Of a stretch of DNA of 64,000 nt, positions 12,513 to 24,290 are shown piece by piece. The DNA is from Mytilinidion resinicola (taxonomy: Eukaryota; Ascomycota; Dothideomycetes; Mytilinidiales; Mytilinidiaceae): contig NW_022985448.1 of assembly GCF_010093595.1 (NCBI RefSeq), forward strand, positions 1,344,593-1,408,592, written 5' to 3'. A model generated the notes under the pieces. It had not been told where the DNA came from. It saw only the letters and a list, made by a program, of their open reading frames with translations, and searched no databases. How positions within the stretch are numbered: the first letter of the stretch is position 1; each line of letters begins with the position of its first letter. Both the position numbers and the translations under genes were made by a program.

Positions 12513-13082
12513 GGTGACTGGATGCTATGTAGTAAGGGGATGTCTATCTACGCAGAATGAATGAGTTTTACATAGAGGTTGTCCAGGACGTCAGGCTGAG
12601 GATGTCCAGAGACCATCACATGTGTATGCAGGTGCTGGAAGCCTTCTCAAATGCCCGTATTTCAGTTCGTGTGCTTACACCCCTTTGTTCACCCCTTTGT
12701 TCACGCCTTTCTGCACTTCTCCTTCCATAGTTCGCATTAGATTAGCCTTTATTCCATCGTCGAATGAAGGATTATAGAGACATGAGGCCTTACAGATCTA
12801 GTGGAACTCTACTTCACTAACTAAAAGTAGCCTAGCCACACGTGTCGGATCGTCAGATCGGAGCCCACTCCAAGATCCATTCACTCCCATTTTGCGCCAA
12901 ACCCTAACCACCTTTGTCTTCTAACTTCTCTTCATCTACGACCTCTCGTCTAGCCTCACTTTTTCCGCACTTTTCACAGCCCATATTTTGGAGCAGTCAC
13001 GAGCCTGACGTCATCTTCTTTTCGCCCATGTCAATTTGATACCCCCAATCTTGTGCTTCTTAGACCTCCGTAAACACCGAAC
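12513..13082. other. Promoter region of the LanC-like gene
   Basis: Pyrimidine-rich leader (about 12890-13080) directly before the ATG at 13083. A CACGTG box lies near 12839. No coding frame is seen. Confidence 0.5.
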
Positions 13083-14234
13083 ATGGCTGAACCAGCACCG
13101 CCCCCTGAGGCAAGCTCTCACCACCGGCCGCGTTACTTCCGTAATGATGCGGAGCTATCGCGAAGAGACCCTTACAAGCAACTCAAAGCTTCGCTCAATC
13201 GCCTGATCACGGACTACCCGCCCCATCACATCCCGCCTGGAGGCGGTCTTTACGGTGGACCAATATCCATCGCGTACCTCTTCTATGCCTTACACAAACT
13301 CTATCCTGAGCTGGAACTTGACGACTACCCCTTGAACACGTGGTCAGCCGCGTATATCGAACAAGCGCAGGCCAACATGAAAGAGTATCCGGGCCCGACC
13401 GTCGATAAGTGCGGAGCCAGCGACGATGTTATGGCGCTTCTCGCCCTCTACGCCGTCTCTGCCAAGGACTCTGATACCGTGAAAGAACTCTGTGATTTCG
13501 CTGCTGTCACCACCGACGAAGACGCCTCCAATGAATGGCTCTATGGCCGCGCCGGTTACCTGTACCTCCTACGTCTAGCACGGGGCGCCTTCAAGGAGGA
13601 CAAAGCTACCCTAGAATTGATCGATGACACGTCCGACGAAGTCATTTACGCCATTATGGAGAGCCCCAGACCCTGGAAGTGGGACGGAAAGGCGTACTTC
13701 GGCGCCAGTCATGGATCTATCGGAATCATCACTCAAATCGTCCTCACCGACCCTGGAATGGCCCCGAAGTTAGAGGCAGACCTTGGTGCCCTCATCAGCT
13801 ACCAATACGAAAGCGGAAACTTCCCATCATCAATCCCGCCAGGACGCGATCGTCGAGTGCAGTTCTGTCACGGAGCGCCAGGTGTCATTGCATCGTTAGA
13901 GTCAATCAAGAAATACTTCCCTGCCCTGAAAGATCGTATCGAGAAAGTCGTAAAGAAAGGTCGCGCATGTATTCTTGAGAGGGGCCTTCTGACCAAAGAA
14001 CCTTGTCTTTGCCATGGAATCTCTGGGAACGCTCTTGCTCTTGAGGATAAAGAGTTCGAGCATTTCCTGACTTACACAACAGGAGGGGAGATGAGGTCGA
14101 TGGAAAGAGATGGCATGATGGAGAAGTCAGAGGACCCCTCTTCACTGTACTGTGGTGAAGCAGGAAGGGCGTGGGCTTGGGCGGTGGCGGACAAGGGTCT
14201 GGAGAAGCGTTTCCTTGGTTATAACGACATTTGA
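13083..14234 (+). CDS. LanC-like (lanthionine synthetase C family) protein, 383 aa
   Basis: Eukaryotic LanC-like fold, an alpha-alpha toroid with a zinc site. Animal LANCL proteins bind or conjugate glutathione; the role in fungi is not established. Single exon from ATG to TGA with a clean leader. Motifs: GGLYGGPISIAYLFY (about 55-70), the GASHGSIGIIT block (about 208), QFCHGAPGV (first Zn Cys, about 260), CLCHGISGNA (Cys-His Zn ligands, about 307) and YCGEAGRAWAWA near the C-terminus. All zinc-ligand positions are present. The length agrees with single-domain LANCL proteins (about 380-400 aa). No LanA-like precursor or dehydratase lies nearby, so a lantibiotic role is unlikely. Confidence 0.9.
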   Translation: MAEPAPPPEASSHHRPRYFRNDAELSRRDPYKQLKASLNRLITDYPPHHIPPGGGLYGGPISIAYLFYALHKLYPELELDDYPLNTWSAAYIEQAQANMKEYPGPTVDKCGASDDVMALLALYAVSAKDSDTVKELCDFAAVTTDEDASNEWLYGRAGYLYLLRLARGAFKEDKATLELIDDTSDEVIYAIMESPRPWKWDGKAYFGASHGSIGIITQIVLTDPGMAPKLEADLGALISYQYESGNFPSSIPPGRDRRVQFCHGAPGVIASLESIKKYFPALKDRIEKVVKKGRACILERGLLTKEPCLCHGISGNALALEDKEFEHFLTYTTGGEMRSMERDGMMEKSEDPSSLYCGEAGRAWAWAVADKGLEKRFLGYNDI

Positions 14235-15191
14235 AGCCGCCATGCTAGAGTGCTCGGGATCCTGACCACGAATTTGATGATACACGAGCGAACGAATCAT
14301 GGGAGAGGTCATACACCTTGCGAGAACATTACACAGTTTGTCCGATATCCATCGAAACACCATTCACTTCGTACTATTTCTCAACACTTTCATATGCATC
14401 CTTACTGATCGTGAGTAGTCCTTTAATAGTGTGATGCGGTGCTCAATTGACTTCAGCTGTTCCAGTCTGTAATATGGTCACAGCGCCGGGCTTTCAATAA
14501 ATCTGATCTCAACGTCGTTCAAACCCCTGACCACAGCCTCGGGTTGCATCTGAGGCTCGGAAAAGTTAGCTTTCTTACTGCGATTAGTTAGACCGTGCAA
14601 CTCCCAGCGGCTCCGAATTGTCAACATCACTGTTTGTGTTATTGAAAGTACTACAATGGCATGCTTCTATATCGAGTCCAGCACTTGCCGATTCACCGGA
14701 ACCGTTATGTTTCGGCAACCCGCATAATCGGATCGAAGTCTCATCTGGTAGGTAACATCGGCTTGCAATCACTCCATGAGTGCTTCTTATAGAGATATGA
14801 TCTTCGTTATTGTGTCACTTGTACCCCTCTATACCTGTCCTAAGGTCCCCAATTGCTTCTAGGCTACTCACTTATCACGGGAAACGGCAGTGTCTACCTC
14901 GCCATGCGTTCGTCATGGGCATGTCGCATTCAAGCTCAAATTGCCACCCCCTAATCTGGAAATGCTTCCTTCGAGAGGACCCAGCAACTTCAAGCAGCGC
15001 ACTAAATATAGTTGACCAAGTTCGTCTATAGCATGCCTTGGGCCGGCTACTGCGCACCCCATTGTGCGATCCCTTATTACCGCAAAGGCTAGTTAGATGT
15101 ACTTGAACATTCTCAAACAAAACTTGTGATAGACTACTACCTACTGACATCGTGGACACCCAAAGCGTCTGATCAACTGTACCATTCACAA
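14235..15191. other. Intergenic, no gene seen
   Basis: 3' flank of the LanC-like gene and promoter of the tyrosinase gene. Only short frames without domain character. Confidence 0.6.
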
Positions 15192-17489
15192 ATGCACCGC
15201 CAACGGCTCAGAATCAGGACCGACATCCTCGCTAAGCTTTCGATTGTGATATGGCTAGCTGGGCTTCTCCTATTAGCAGGCCACCTCCCTGGAACGCATG
15301 GTAAACCCTTCATTGGCTCGGCAAAGGGTCCTGAGAGGCTTCTAGAAGCGAGAGGGCCTCATCGAAGGACACCAAACAGTAGTCATTATGTGATTACCGG
15401 TGCTCCAGTTGTGAGAACAGCATCTGGTATGTCCTTCGAGAAGAGCAAGAGAGTAATGCACGCTGACACTATCCAAATGTAGGGGCTGTTCCAATTCGAA
15501 GGGATATCCGAGACCTTCATGATAATCATGCCGACCTGTTCAACTTGTACATTCTTGGACTTCGCGATTTCTATGCGGCGGACGAGAATGATGACTTGTC
15601 TTTTTACAAGATCGCGGGTTCGTTGATTTCAATTGGCTAGTATCTTATCTAGCTGCATACTGACACCAATGACTCTCTAGGAATCCACGGGCGTCCTTAT
15701 GGGCCATGGCAGGGCGCGGAAGGTATCTCTGGGAAAGATGCAGGATTCTGTCCGCATAGCAACATACTGTTCTTGACTTGGCACCGCGCATATCTACTTC
15801 TCTATGAGGTAAGCTTACTTGTCGCGTTATGTTCCGACAGAAGCATTTGCTTCGACAACTATAACCCTCTCTTACAAGTTCATCTCATAGCAACTGCTTC
15901 ACAAACACGTCGCAGATGTTGCCAGCAAGTTCATCCCCGAACTTCGTCAACGCTACGTCCAAGCCGCTCAAGACTTCCGCATCCCGTACTGGGACTGGTC
16001 AGCTTCGATTGACAACCCAGACCATCCAATCCCGACATACATCGCCGAAGACGCGGAAATCCTAGTGACGGAAACGGATGGGACCCAGCAGTTGGTCGAT
16101 AACCCGCTGCACCATTTCGAGTTCCATCCGTGCGAGCCCGTTCCTGAGACTTTTGACGGGAAGGTATACACACCCCTCTCCTCCACAACACCAGCACTCC
16201 CTTGTAGAGTACCTGCCATCTTTTTCTTTTGCACCAAACTGACATCTCCCAGTGGCAAGGCTGGACCACAACCCTCCGCCACCCATCTTCCGACGACGCG
16301 AACGCCACGTCCCGCGCCGCCCTCTTCATCTCCCACTTCACCGACTGGAGTGGCCAGCTCCACAACGACGTCGGCTTCGACATGCTCCAAAACCAATCCT
16401 TCAACACCTACAGCAAGAGCCACCTCGAGCTAACGCACAACCTCGTGCACAACATCGCCGGCGGCGGGATGGACAGCGACGAAGACAGGTTCTGGGGCCA
16501 TATGGACCCCCTGGACTACTCAGCCTTCGACCCAGTATTCTGGCTGCATCACGCGTACGCATACCCCTCACACTTCCCCCCCCCCCCAAACCCCTCAAAT
16601 TCTAACACAGCCCAGCAATGTCGACCACATCCTCGCCCTCTACCAACCCCTCCACCCCGCCCGCTGGCTGCACCCGGACAACATCGCCGCCTCCGGCACC
16701 TACGCCATCCCGGACTACAGCACCGTCGACGCCGCCACCCCCTTATCGCCGTTCTGGAACAGCCAAGGGGGGTTCTTTACGTCCAATGACCTCCGCGATA
16801 CCATCCCCCTCGGCTACGCGTACCCGGAAACGCAGAGGTGGCTCTTCGCCACCGACGGGGCCTTCCAGGATAGCGTCGCGCGCGCGGTAGGGGTGGCGTA
16901 TAGCCCCGACTGGCGCGCGCTGGTTGCGGATCCCGCAGCGATGAGGACGGGGCCGGTGGGGTTGGTCGAGCGGGGGGTGGTGACGGCGTGGGCGGTGAGG
17001 GTTGGGGTGGATAAGGGGGCGGTGGGGGGGAGTTTCGGAATCAGGATTTTGCTGGAGGGGAGGGAGGTTGGGAGGGTGGCGGTATTGATGCCGGAAGGAT
17101 TGGAGGCGAGGGGGATGGTGGTGAATGCGACGGTGGAGCTGACAAGGGCATTGGTGGGGGAGGTTGGAGAGGGAAGGTTAAGGGATTTAGGGGAGGAGGC
17201 TGTGGGGGGTTACTTGCAGGGGAGGCTGGGGTGGAGGGTTGATGCTGTGAGTGGTTTTTCTCTGGTTTTGGTGGTAATGCGGATGAGTGCTGAGGCGGTT
17301 GCTAACGTCCCCGAGTAGATTTCCGGAGGGCAAGTCCAGGCCACGGCGCCGAGGGAGGTGGGGTTGGAGGAGGTCGTGGTTGTGAGTAATGAGGTTACGG
17401 TGCCGTTGGATCCGGAGATGCCGCTTGTGTACTCTGGGACGTGGGTCAAGCATCCTGAGATTGTTGTGAGTGGGGTTGGGGGTGTCTAG
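15192..17489 (+). CDS. Tyrosinase (type-3 copper monophenol oxidase), about 624 aa, seven exons
   Basis: Copper enzyme that hydroxylates monophenols and oxidises o-diphenols to quinones (melanin or secondary metabolism). Exons: 15192-15426, 15483-15617, 15681-15808, 15891-16163, 16253-16554, 16616-17246, 17319-17489; all phases agree. N-terminus: Arg-rich start, then a hydrophobic stretch (IVIWLAGLLLLAGHLPG), a signal peptide or anchor. CuA: His in IAGIHGRPYGPW and both His of CPHSNILFLTWHRAYLLLYE. CuB: HLELTHNLVHN and FDPVFWLHHANVDH; the last block exists only after splicing out 16555-16615. IPYWDWSASIDNPDHP is also typical. The C-terminal half (after base 16880) is markedly G-rich, with GGG/GTG codons, but stays open across the last intron. 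All six copper ligands are present. Confidence 0.92.
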
Positions 17490-18471
17490 TTTGGAGACGT
17501 TTAAGCATGAGGTCGTTCTGGCTGGAAGAGTGGCAGGAAGGGGGTCTGGTTCGACGGGTTTGGTGGGGGAATCGTTTGTTTCATGCGTTGTATTTCGATA
17601 TGTCTGTCTGAATGTCTCTCTTACTTAGCTGATCAATTCCACTCATTCATCATTCGGGGTTTCCCTTACTTGTGTCCTAAAGCTCGCTTCAGACTTCTCA
17701 CTATAGAGGACTTCATCAGGGCTTATATAGCCTATTATTTTCTGTGGCTATCGTCCTTCGGGGCCTCTGCTTCCGCGTACGTGGCGCAGTGGTGGACGCT
17801 GCAATGATAGCTTCACATTAGAAAATCCCTTGTGGGGATTTTAGTAGGGCTTCGGCCCGAGTTTTTGCAGGTCTGGAGTGAGTTCGATACGCGCGGGAGT
17901 GAGAGATTTCTTGTTCTTTTAACTTTTTGGAGTGGACTGCACTCGATGGAATGAATAGAGATTGGTGGGATTTGGAGAAGATTAACTTTTTTTTTATTAG
18001 CAAAACATTCGATCTACCCACCTTCTCCCTTTTGTATTTCTGCCTCTATCTTCCATCCAATATCTCAGTGCAGATTCTGGAAGGGATAAGCATGCACTTT
18101 GAAGAGCAGAGATGAGCTTGATTCAAAGAGCTAATCGCTCTTTCAAGGGTTTCATATTTTATTAGTTATCGCTTCGGTTGGGCTACCATATACGGTCTGA
18201 TGCAGGAGAAGTAGCCGCTATTAACTCCAGCTTCCTACCCCCATGAAGGCAAAATTGGTATCGGTTTCGCCGCGAGTGGAACCTCTGTGGTATCTGTGAA
18301 ACGCCTATCTTACACCTGCCGCCCGCGCCAATACCCAATTTTTCCGGATCGAAATTGATGTCAAGATCGGCCGTCCTCGCGGCCAGGCTGCTTTTTGCAC
18401 GCATTCTAGTTTGGTGATGAAAATTTGGGGGAATTGAAAAGTCTTATTGTCACGGAAAGTTGCGAAATGTT
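17490..18471. other. Convergent intergenic region
   Basis: 3' flanks of the tyrosinase (plus) and Rpb4 (minus) genes. It contains a perfect 7-bp inverted repeat AAAGAGC-TAATC-GCTCTTT near 18127-18145 and a T9 run near 17988. No gene seen. Confidence 0.6.
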
Positions 18472-19215
18472 TCAGTCGATGAAGCGACGTAGCTTTTGCA
18501 TCTCGTCTAGGAGCTCCTGCAGGTCGTTGTCGGATATCTTGGTGGCGATGGAAGGGATGAGGGTTTTCGCTTCGTCAGCGCTGTCGCAGAGTAGGGAGCC
18601 TGTTGCCAAGGTAGAACGTCAGTATTGAAATACAAAGTTACGTAGTTCGGGGCTAGAGAAGGTATTGTGACTGGTATCGGAGAGCCGTACCTAGCTGTGC
18701 GCGTTCCACAGGGACGAACTCGGTGCGGGTGGAGAGGAGGTTGGAGAGGGCGTGGATGTTCTCGCTCTGCTTGAAGCGCGAGAACATGTCCATGTACTCG
18801 ATGAATTTTATGATGGCTCTGTAGACAGCTGTCAGTGACCATCTTCCCGCGTTTACTCTGCAACTGAAATTCGAATTCGTTGACAGGTATTCCATCTCCT
18901 CTGCTGCTCTCATCTACACTCTCTGCAAAGCCCAGAGCCACAGCGCACTTACTCCGAGTCATTATGTATCTTGTCTCCGCCGAGTGGATTTGTCGCCGGG
19001 TCCTTCTTCCGCCTCGCGTTGTGTACGGCTGAGATGACGGTGCGCGCCTCGCTGACTGACAGGGCGGCCACGTTTTCAAACTCGCCGAGGCGCAGCTCAG
19101 TGCCGAGTTCTTCGTCCACAGTTTGGACTTCCTTGGGGCGCGAGACCTGCTTCGGAGCGCGGAAGATGGGCGCAGTGGTGGGGCGTGGCCGGGCGGGCGC
19201 GTCCTCGGTCGCCAT
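18472..19215 (-). CDS. RPB4: RNA polymerase II subunit Rpb4, 172 aa
   Basis: Stalk subunit of RNA polymerase II that pairs with Rpb7; needed for stress transcription and mRNA decay coupling. Exons on the minus strand: 19215-18953, 18818-18691, 18599-18472, all with canonical GT..AG borders and phases that agree. The first exon has a Pro/Arg-rich start followed by LGEFENVAALSVSEARTVISAV. The joins give KFIEYMDMFSRFKQSENIHAL and QLGSLLCDSADEAKTLIPS, the Rpb4 HRDC-like signature, and the protein ends KLRRFID. The length is within the usual fungal range. The Ser/Cys-Asp-Ser-Ala-Asp-Glu-Ala-Lys-Thr block separates it from the Pol III paralog Rpc17. Confidence 0.93.
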
Positions 19216-20298
19216 GGCTGTGGTTGTGGGAGTTGGGGGTGGAGAGAAGAGGGGAGGTTGGCGGTCGGGGTTTAGAGGTGGTGGGTGGTGAAAAGGCCGC
19301 GCTTTGTTCCCTGGTCGAGCGCGGTGTGGTGTTAGGGCAGGCCTCTAGACGTCAGCTTGACGGTGGCTCCTGGTATCTATGCGGTCTTGGTGGGAGCGAG
19401 GGTGAATAGACGAGGTCCAGGCAGACAGGGCCACTGGCACATGCGGATGAGGTTCACGAAATGCCAAGGCTGCAGTCGTGAATAGCACAGCTGCAGCCCC
19501 ACACACGACAGCGAACCTTGGGAGGGGCCGTAGCCGGTTCGGGATGCGTCCCAGGTACAGCAGGCCAGCGACGACGTGTAACAGCTGCTTCAGAGTCTGA
19601 TAGCGCTGGACTACGGAGTAGCTGCCATTGCAGCCGTGTCTTGAGTGCATGCCGCCAACGTCCTGTTATTTCATAATCCTCCAGCGCTCCCCCAACGCCC
19701 TGCCCGCCCTGCCCGCCCATGCCTCAGAAACAGGCCGTCTGCTGCGACTGTTGCCGTGCCTGGCGGTGCTGGCCTGCTGACGGCTGTGAGATGAAAATAG
19801 GGCCAGCAGCGAGTCGACGTCTGCGCTCGGGCTTTGCTCTCGCTCGTCTCCAAGCCTCTCCGCATTAACACCACGACACCGACATCCACCTCACACCGCC
19901 CTCCACTCCACCACCCCTCCCCGCCCGTCGCATATGAAGCGGAATCCTATCCCGAACTATCCCTTGCGAGCTGCTCTCCCAGGGCACGCCCGAGCCTGCG
20001 CTGCCTCCGCCTGCCGCTGCGTGAGCCCTGCGTGGCTCCAGCACCGCACCCCTCCCTCGTAGCGGACCCGCCCGTCGATTGCAATACCACAGCACACCCA
20101 GCACTGCATTGCCCGTGTTTCTTTCGACCCACGCACCGACGACACACGGAAGCCCGTTCGTACCGTGTCCACAGCGCGTCACCTTTTGCCCGCGACACGC
20201 CAACCGAATCGCCTCCATCTCGACCTCGCCCTCGCCCTGCCTCTCCCCACGCCACCCTCGATTGATTGCGACCCGCGCGAGACTGGCCCCCGAGCATA
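19216..20298. other. Divergent promoter region (Rpb4 / LIM-RhoGAP)
   Basis: About 1.1 kb between divergent starts. The right half (19860-20298) is C-rich and pyrimidine-biased, read as the long 5' UTR of the RhoGAP gene. Several overlapping open frames here are Arg/Pro/Ala-rich and look like composition artefacts. Confidence 0.55.
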
Positions 20299-23200
20299 AT
20301 GAGCGCACCGGTGGAGGGCTGGCCGCCGGCAGACCGTAGCGACATACCGGGCAGCTGGCCGTCAGGCTCGTACACAGATGCTCCAACCACAGGCCCCAGC
20401 ATGCAGCGCAACAGGACGGAAGATTCAAGCGGCCAGCGAGACGTGTCGCCAATCCGGGACCACAACGGCTCAGACTTGCCCGCGATTGCCCCTCGAAAGT
20501 CTGGGGGTAGCAGAAGACCCAGCGGCTCGAGAATATGCGGTAAATGCGGAGAAGGCCTGACAGGCCAATTCGTGCGCGCGCTTGGGGACACCTACCATTT
20601 GGAATGCTTTACATGTCACGTAGGTCCAGAAGTTCCCTTCACCTTTCACACGGAATCCGTAGGCCTCGGAGAGAAAAACACGGTATCGGTACTTCCTTTC
20701 CTTTGACAAGAAAGCTGCTAAAAACACGGCGTTGCTTAGGACTGTGGCAAAATTGTAGCCTCCAAGTTTTTTCCGGTCCCCGACCATCCTCCTAATCAAT
20801 ACCCGCTCTGTGAGACGGATTATTTCCGGCGGCTCGACCTCTTGTGCTTCGAATGTGGGCAAGCTCTCCGAGGCTCCTACATCACTGCGCTTGACAGGAA
20901 ATACCATATCGAGCACTTCACCTGTTCAGTATGCCCAACCGTGTTTGGAGCGCAGGACAGCTACTACGAACACGAGGGCAGCGTTTTCTGCCATTTTCAC
21001 TATTCAACGCAATTCGCCCAGAAATGCAATGGCTGTCTCACAGCTATCCTCAAACAATTCGTGGAAATTTTCCGGAACGGACAGAACCAGCATTGGCATC
21101 CCGAGTGCTACATGATCCACAAATACTGGAATGTCCGCTTACACTCGAGTGGCCAACCCGTCATTGAAGATGCACTGGCGAACGGAGAGGCAACAGACGA
21201 AATTCGCCAGAAAGTACGACAGCAGGAGGAAGCTGTCGAAGGGAAGGTGAACTGGATCTGGAAGACGCTATCAGCTTTCGAGGAGAAGTCTGCGACGTGC
21301 ATTTCCGACATGCTTCTTCACGTCAGCAATGGCGCCTACTTCGATGGAGTTATGGCTGCTAAGAAGTTCATTATCCATGTCGACTTGTTATTCACAGCCG
21401 CGGATAATCTCGATGGTCTTCTGGGAGAAGTGAGTCCAAAAGGTAAGCATATTCCATGGTTCCGCACGTTTGAATGATTCGGGTGACCCCTCCTACCACG
21501 GATAGCAACGCACGTTGTCATCATAAATCAGCAACTGACTTCCTCATCGCAGGTCTCCAGTATTCTCGAGAATCCAAATTACTGTGCAAGAAAGTGGTCG
21601 CCTTCTTCCACCTCCTCCGGCAGTCTCAAAACACTGGCGTCCGTCGTCTTGGAGTCACGCAAGAGCTGTTGTCCTTGGTTACTGGACTGGCCCACTACCT
21701 TAAACTTCTTATCCGAATTTGCTTGCAAGGCTCTTTGAAGCTCGAAAAAGAGACTGGCAACACTAAAGGCCTCACAGATTTTCTTGCAGAGGTCAACTCA
21801 CTAGATCAGAGACTGGAGGCCGAGGCAAACGTTGACTACATGGCGGAGGCAGCGGCTCTCGTTCCTCGCGCTGCGGACACCTGTCCCATTTGCGACAACC
21901 AGGTTGAGGAAAAATGCCTGCGCCTGAACGATATGTCCTTCAATTATCCATGTATGGTATGCAAAAGCTGTGGCCTTGATATGCGCGACAAGTTTACGGA
22001 CGCACGATGGAGTCAATCTAACCAGAAGGTGTTTTGCAAGAACTGCGCCCTTAGGGTCCCAGACGCCGAAGGCGGCTTTGTCGCCGTCTCGAAGCTTAGA
22101 CAGTACATCCACCTTCTGAAAGTCGCACATGCCAGGCTCTTGGCCACACTGAGAACCAGTGGCGCGCTACCGCATACCTCTGGTAAGTTATATCCTTCCG
22201 CCCAAACCCACGCAGCACATTATTCACGCTGCGTGACAGACCATCCGCTCTTACTGACGCTTCGTAGACGACCCTAACCTATCTGGCTATGATTCATCTC
22301 AAGGCCATCGAATGACACCAACTAATGACCTCGAGCCTCCTTTACTAAGATCTGACACTCGATCGAAATCATTCACAGGCTCAGGCTCGGACCCGCAACC
22401 CCAAGGCTCTTACGAGCAATCCATCGGTGACATTCGACGGTTGCGTTCACAACGCATGGACAAACACCTTTCCAGCACCATGAAGCGTGCGCGCACCTCG
22501 AGAATAATAGACGGCCCCGATGCGGTACGACCAGGGTCGGCAGGTGATTCTCAGTCCCGAGGAGGAATGCAGATTGTCCAAGAGCGCGATATGAGTGGCG
22601 AAGGAGATCAACTGACGCTAGGAGTCAATACGTTGGCCTTAGACGATATATCTCGGATCGTGGCATTAGAGCAAGCAAAGGAGCAACGCCCTAACGCTTA
22701 CCGATCCGCAGGAGGTGCACTCATCGGTCAAGACCGTCAGCCGAAGCTACTGAACGGTCACCGCCGAGAAGCATCCGGTGGGCAAGAGCTAAACCTTGCC
22801 GCCGCCTCTGATAACCGGCCTCGAATGTACTTTTCTGATATCTCGCCGCTCGAATACTTCAGGCTACGAAGTCTCGCTGTGCTGCAGCTCGGTCTATTGC
22901 TCGAGGAAAGCCAGTACAACCAAGGCGAGCTTCTGGACCTACTTGAAACCAAACGACCGACTTTCTGGGGCAAATTCGGGATCGGCAAGGCGTTCAAGGC
23001 CGACAAGGGCAAAGGGACCAAACCCAAAAAGACTATCACGGAGAAGCCCGTGTCAGACAAGGCTGTCTTTAGGCAGAGTCTCGAGTACCTAGTGGAAAAA
23101 CATGGCGCAGAATCGACTGACGGCGTAGGCCACGGGACTCTCAAGGTACCAGCCTTGCTTCAAGACGCTATATCCGCAATGAGGAACATGGACATGTCTG

Positions 23201-24290
23201 TAGAAGGCGTGTTTCGAAAGAATGGCAATCTCAAGAAACTGAGAGAGCTGCAAGAGGAGATCGATGCCAAGGGCGGAGATAATGTTGATTTGAACAAAGA
23301 GGCTCCAGTTACGCTGGCAAACTTGCTCAAGAGATTCTTGAGATACATGCCAGACCCAGTTTTGACTCTGAAGCTATACCGACTGTTTATGACTGCCAAC
23401 AGTAAGTGCATTCGTCTCGGTCGTGTTTCATGTTGGCTTACCAGAAGCAGAAATCCAGGATGAGGACAGACGGCTGCGAGTTCTTCACTTGACGTGCTGT
23501 CTCTTACCGAAAGCCCATCGGGACACCATGGAGGTTCTCTTTGCTTTCCTCAATTGGGTCTCATCTTTCCACACCGTCGATGAGGAAACCGGCAATAAGA
23601 TGGACATTTGGAACCTTGCAACAGTCATTACACCTAACATCCTTCGAGAGAACAACGATCCAGAGGAGAGGGCTCCAGACCAGGCCTCGATAAGGGTCGT
23701 GTACACGCTCATCGAATGCAATGAGTCGATGTGCGAAGTATGTTACCTCATTTTCAACGCTTCCTCTAGTTCACAATGCCTCGAAATCCTGCACCTTCCC
23801 CTTTTCCGTTTCTGTTGTTTTGATGCTTACCGAGGTTTAGGTACCCGATGAAATCGTGGCGCTTCTTAGCGATGATGGTTCACAAGAAATTACTACCAAG
23901 GAAATTATGAGACGCTGGGAGACTGCCGGGAAGGTACCCCAACCAACTGTCGCCTCCCCGAATCCGCAGAAAGCGGGCCCGCCGACCCGAGATGGCCAAC
24001 CAACCGCGCCCCGCATCACACAGGTCAACGACAATGCACAGACATGGCAAACTGAGAGCTCTGTCCGCCATGTTGGTGGTCCTGGTAACCCAGGCATGAG
24101 CTATGGCCCCTCATCAAACCACAACACGCCACCGCAGGGCGAATATAACCTTGCGACACCGAACCTACCGTACGCAAATTCAGCACCCGGCTCAGCAGAG
24201 AGCCAGCGGACAGCTTCGCCCCAACGGCATAGCTATCGCTCGCCTGCTTACCAGCGGCAAGGCCCAATGGGCACCGCTGGTGCTGGATAA
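20299..24290 (+). CDS. LIM-domain Rho GTPase-activating protein (Lrg1 type), about 1176 aa
   Basis: Down-regulates Rho-type GTPases in cell-wall integrity and polarity. Exons: 20299-20619, 20740-21442, 21553-22182, 22268-23401, 23445-23737, 23841-24290; all phases agree. LIM1 (about 80) crosses the first intron: CGKCGEGLTGQF...CFTCH joined to DCGKIVASKFF. LIM2 (about 143-200) starts CFECGQALRGSYITALDRKY, followed by the CNGCLTAI segment. LIM3 (about 451) is CPICDNQVEEKC...CMVCKSCG. RhoGAP domain about 839-1030, with arginine finger in VEGVFRKNGN and the LANLLKRFLRYMPDPVL helix. Three LIMs plus a C-terminal-half RhoGAP is the Lrg1 architecture; Rga1/Rga2 have two LIMs and a different linker. 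The tail is Pro/Gln-rich and ends in TAA. Confidence 0.92.

Noticed and set aside
13083..14234. A lanthipeptide biosynthesis cluster around the LanC-like gene
   Set aside because: No precursor peptide, dehydratase or transporter is nearby; the gene is a stand-alone eukaryotic-type LanC-like.
19860..20590. Long minus-strand frames opposite the start of the RhoGAP gene
   Set aside because: They are the antisense of a C-rich leader and of a true exon; low-complexity Arg/Gly products.
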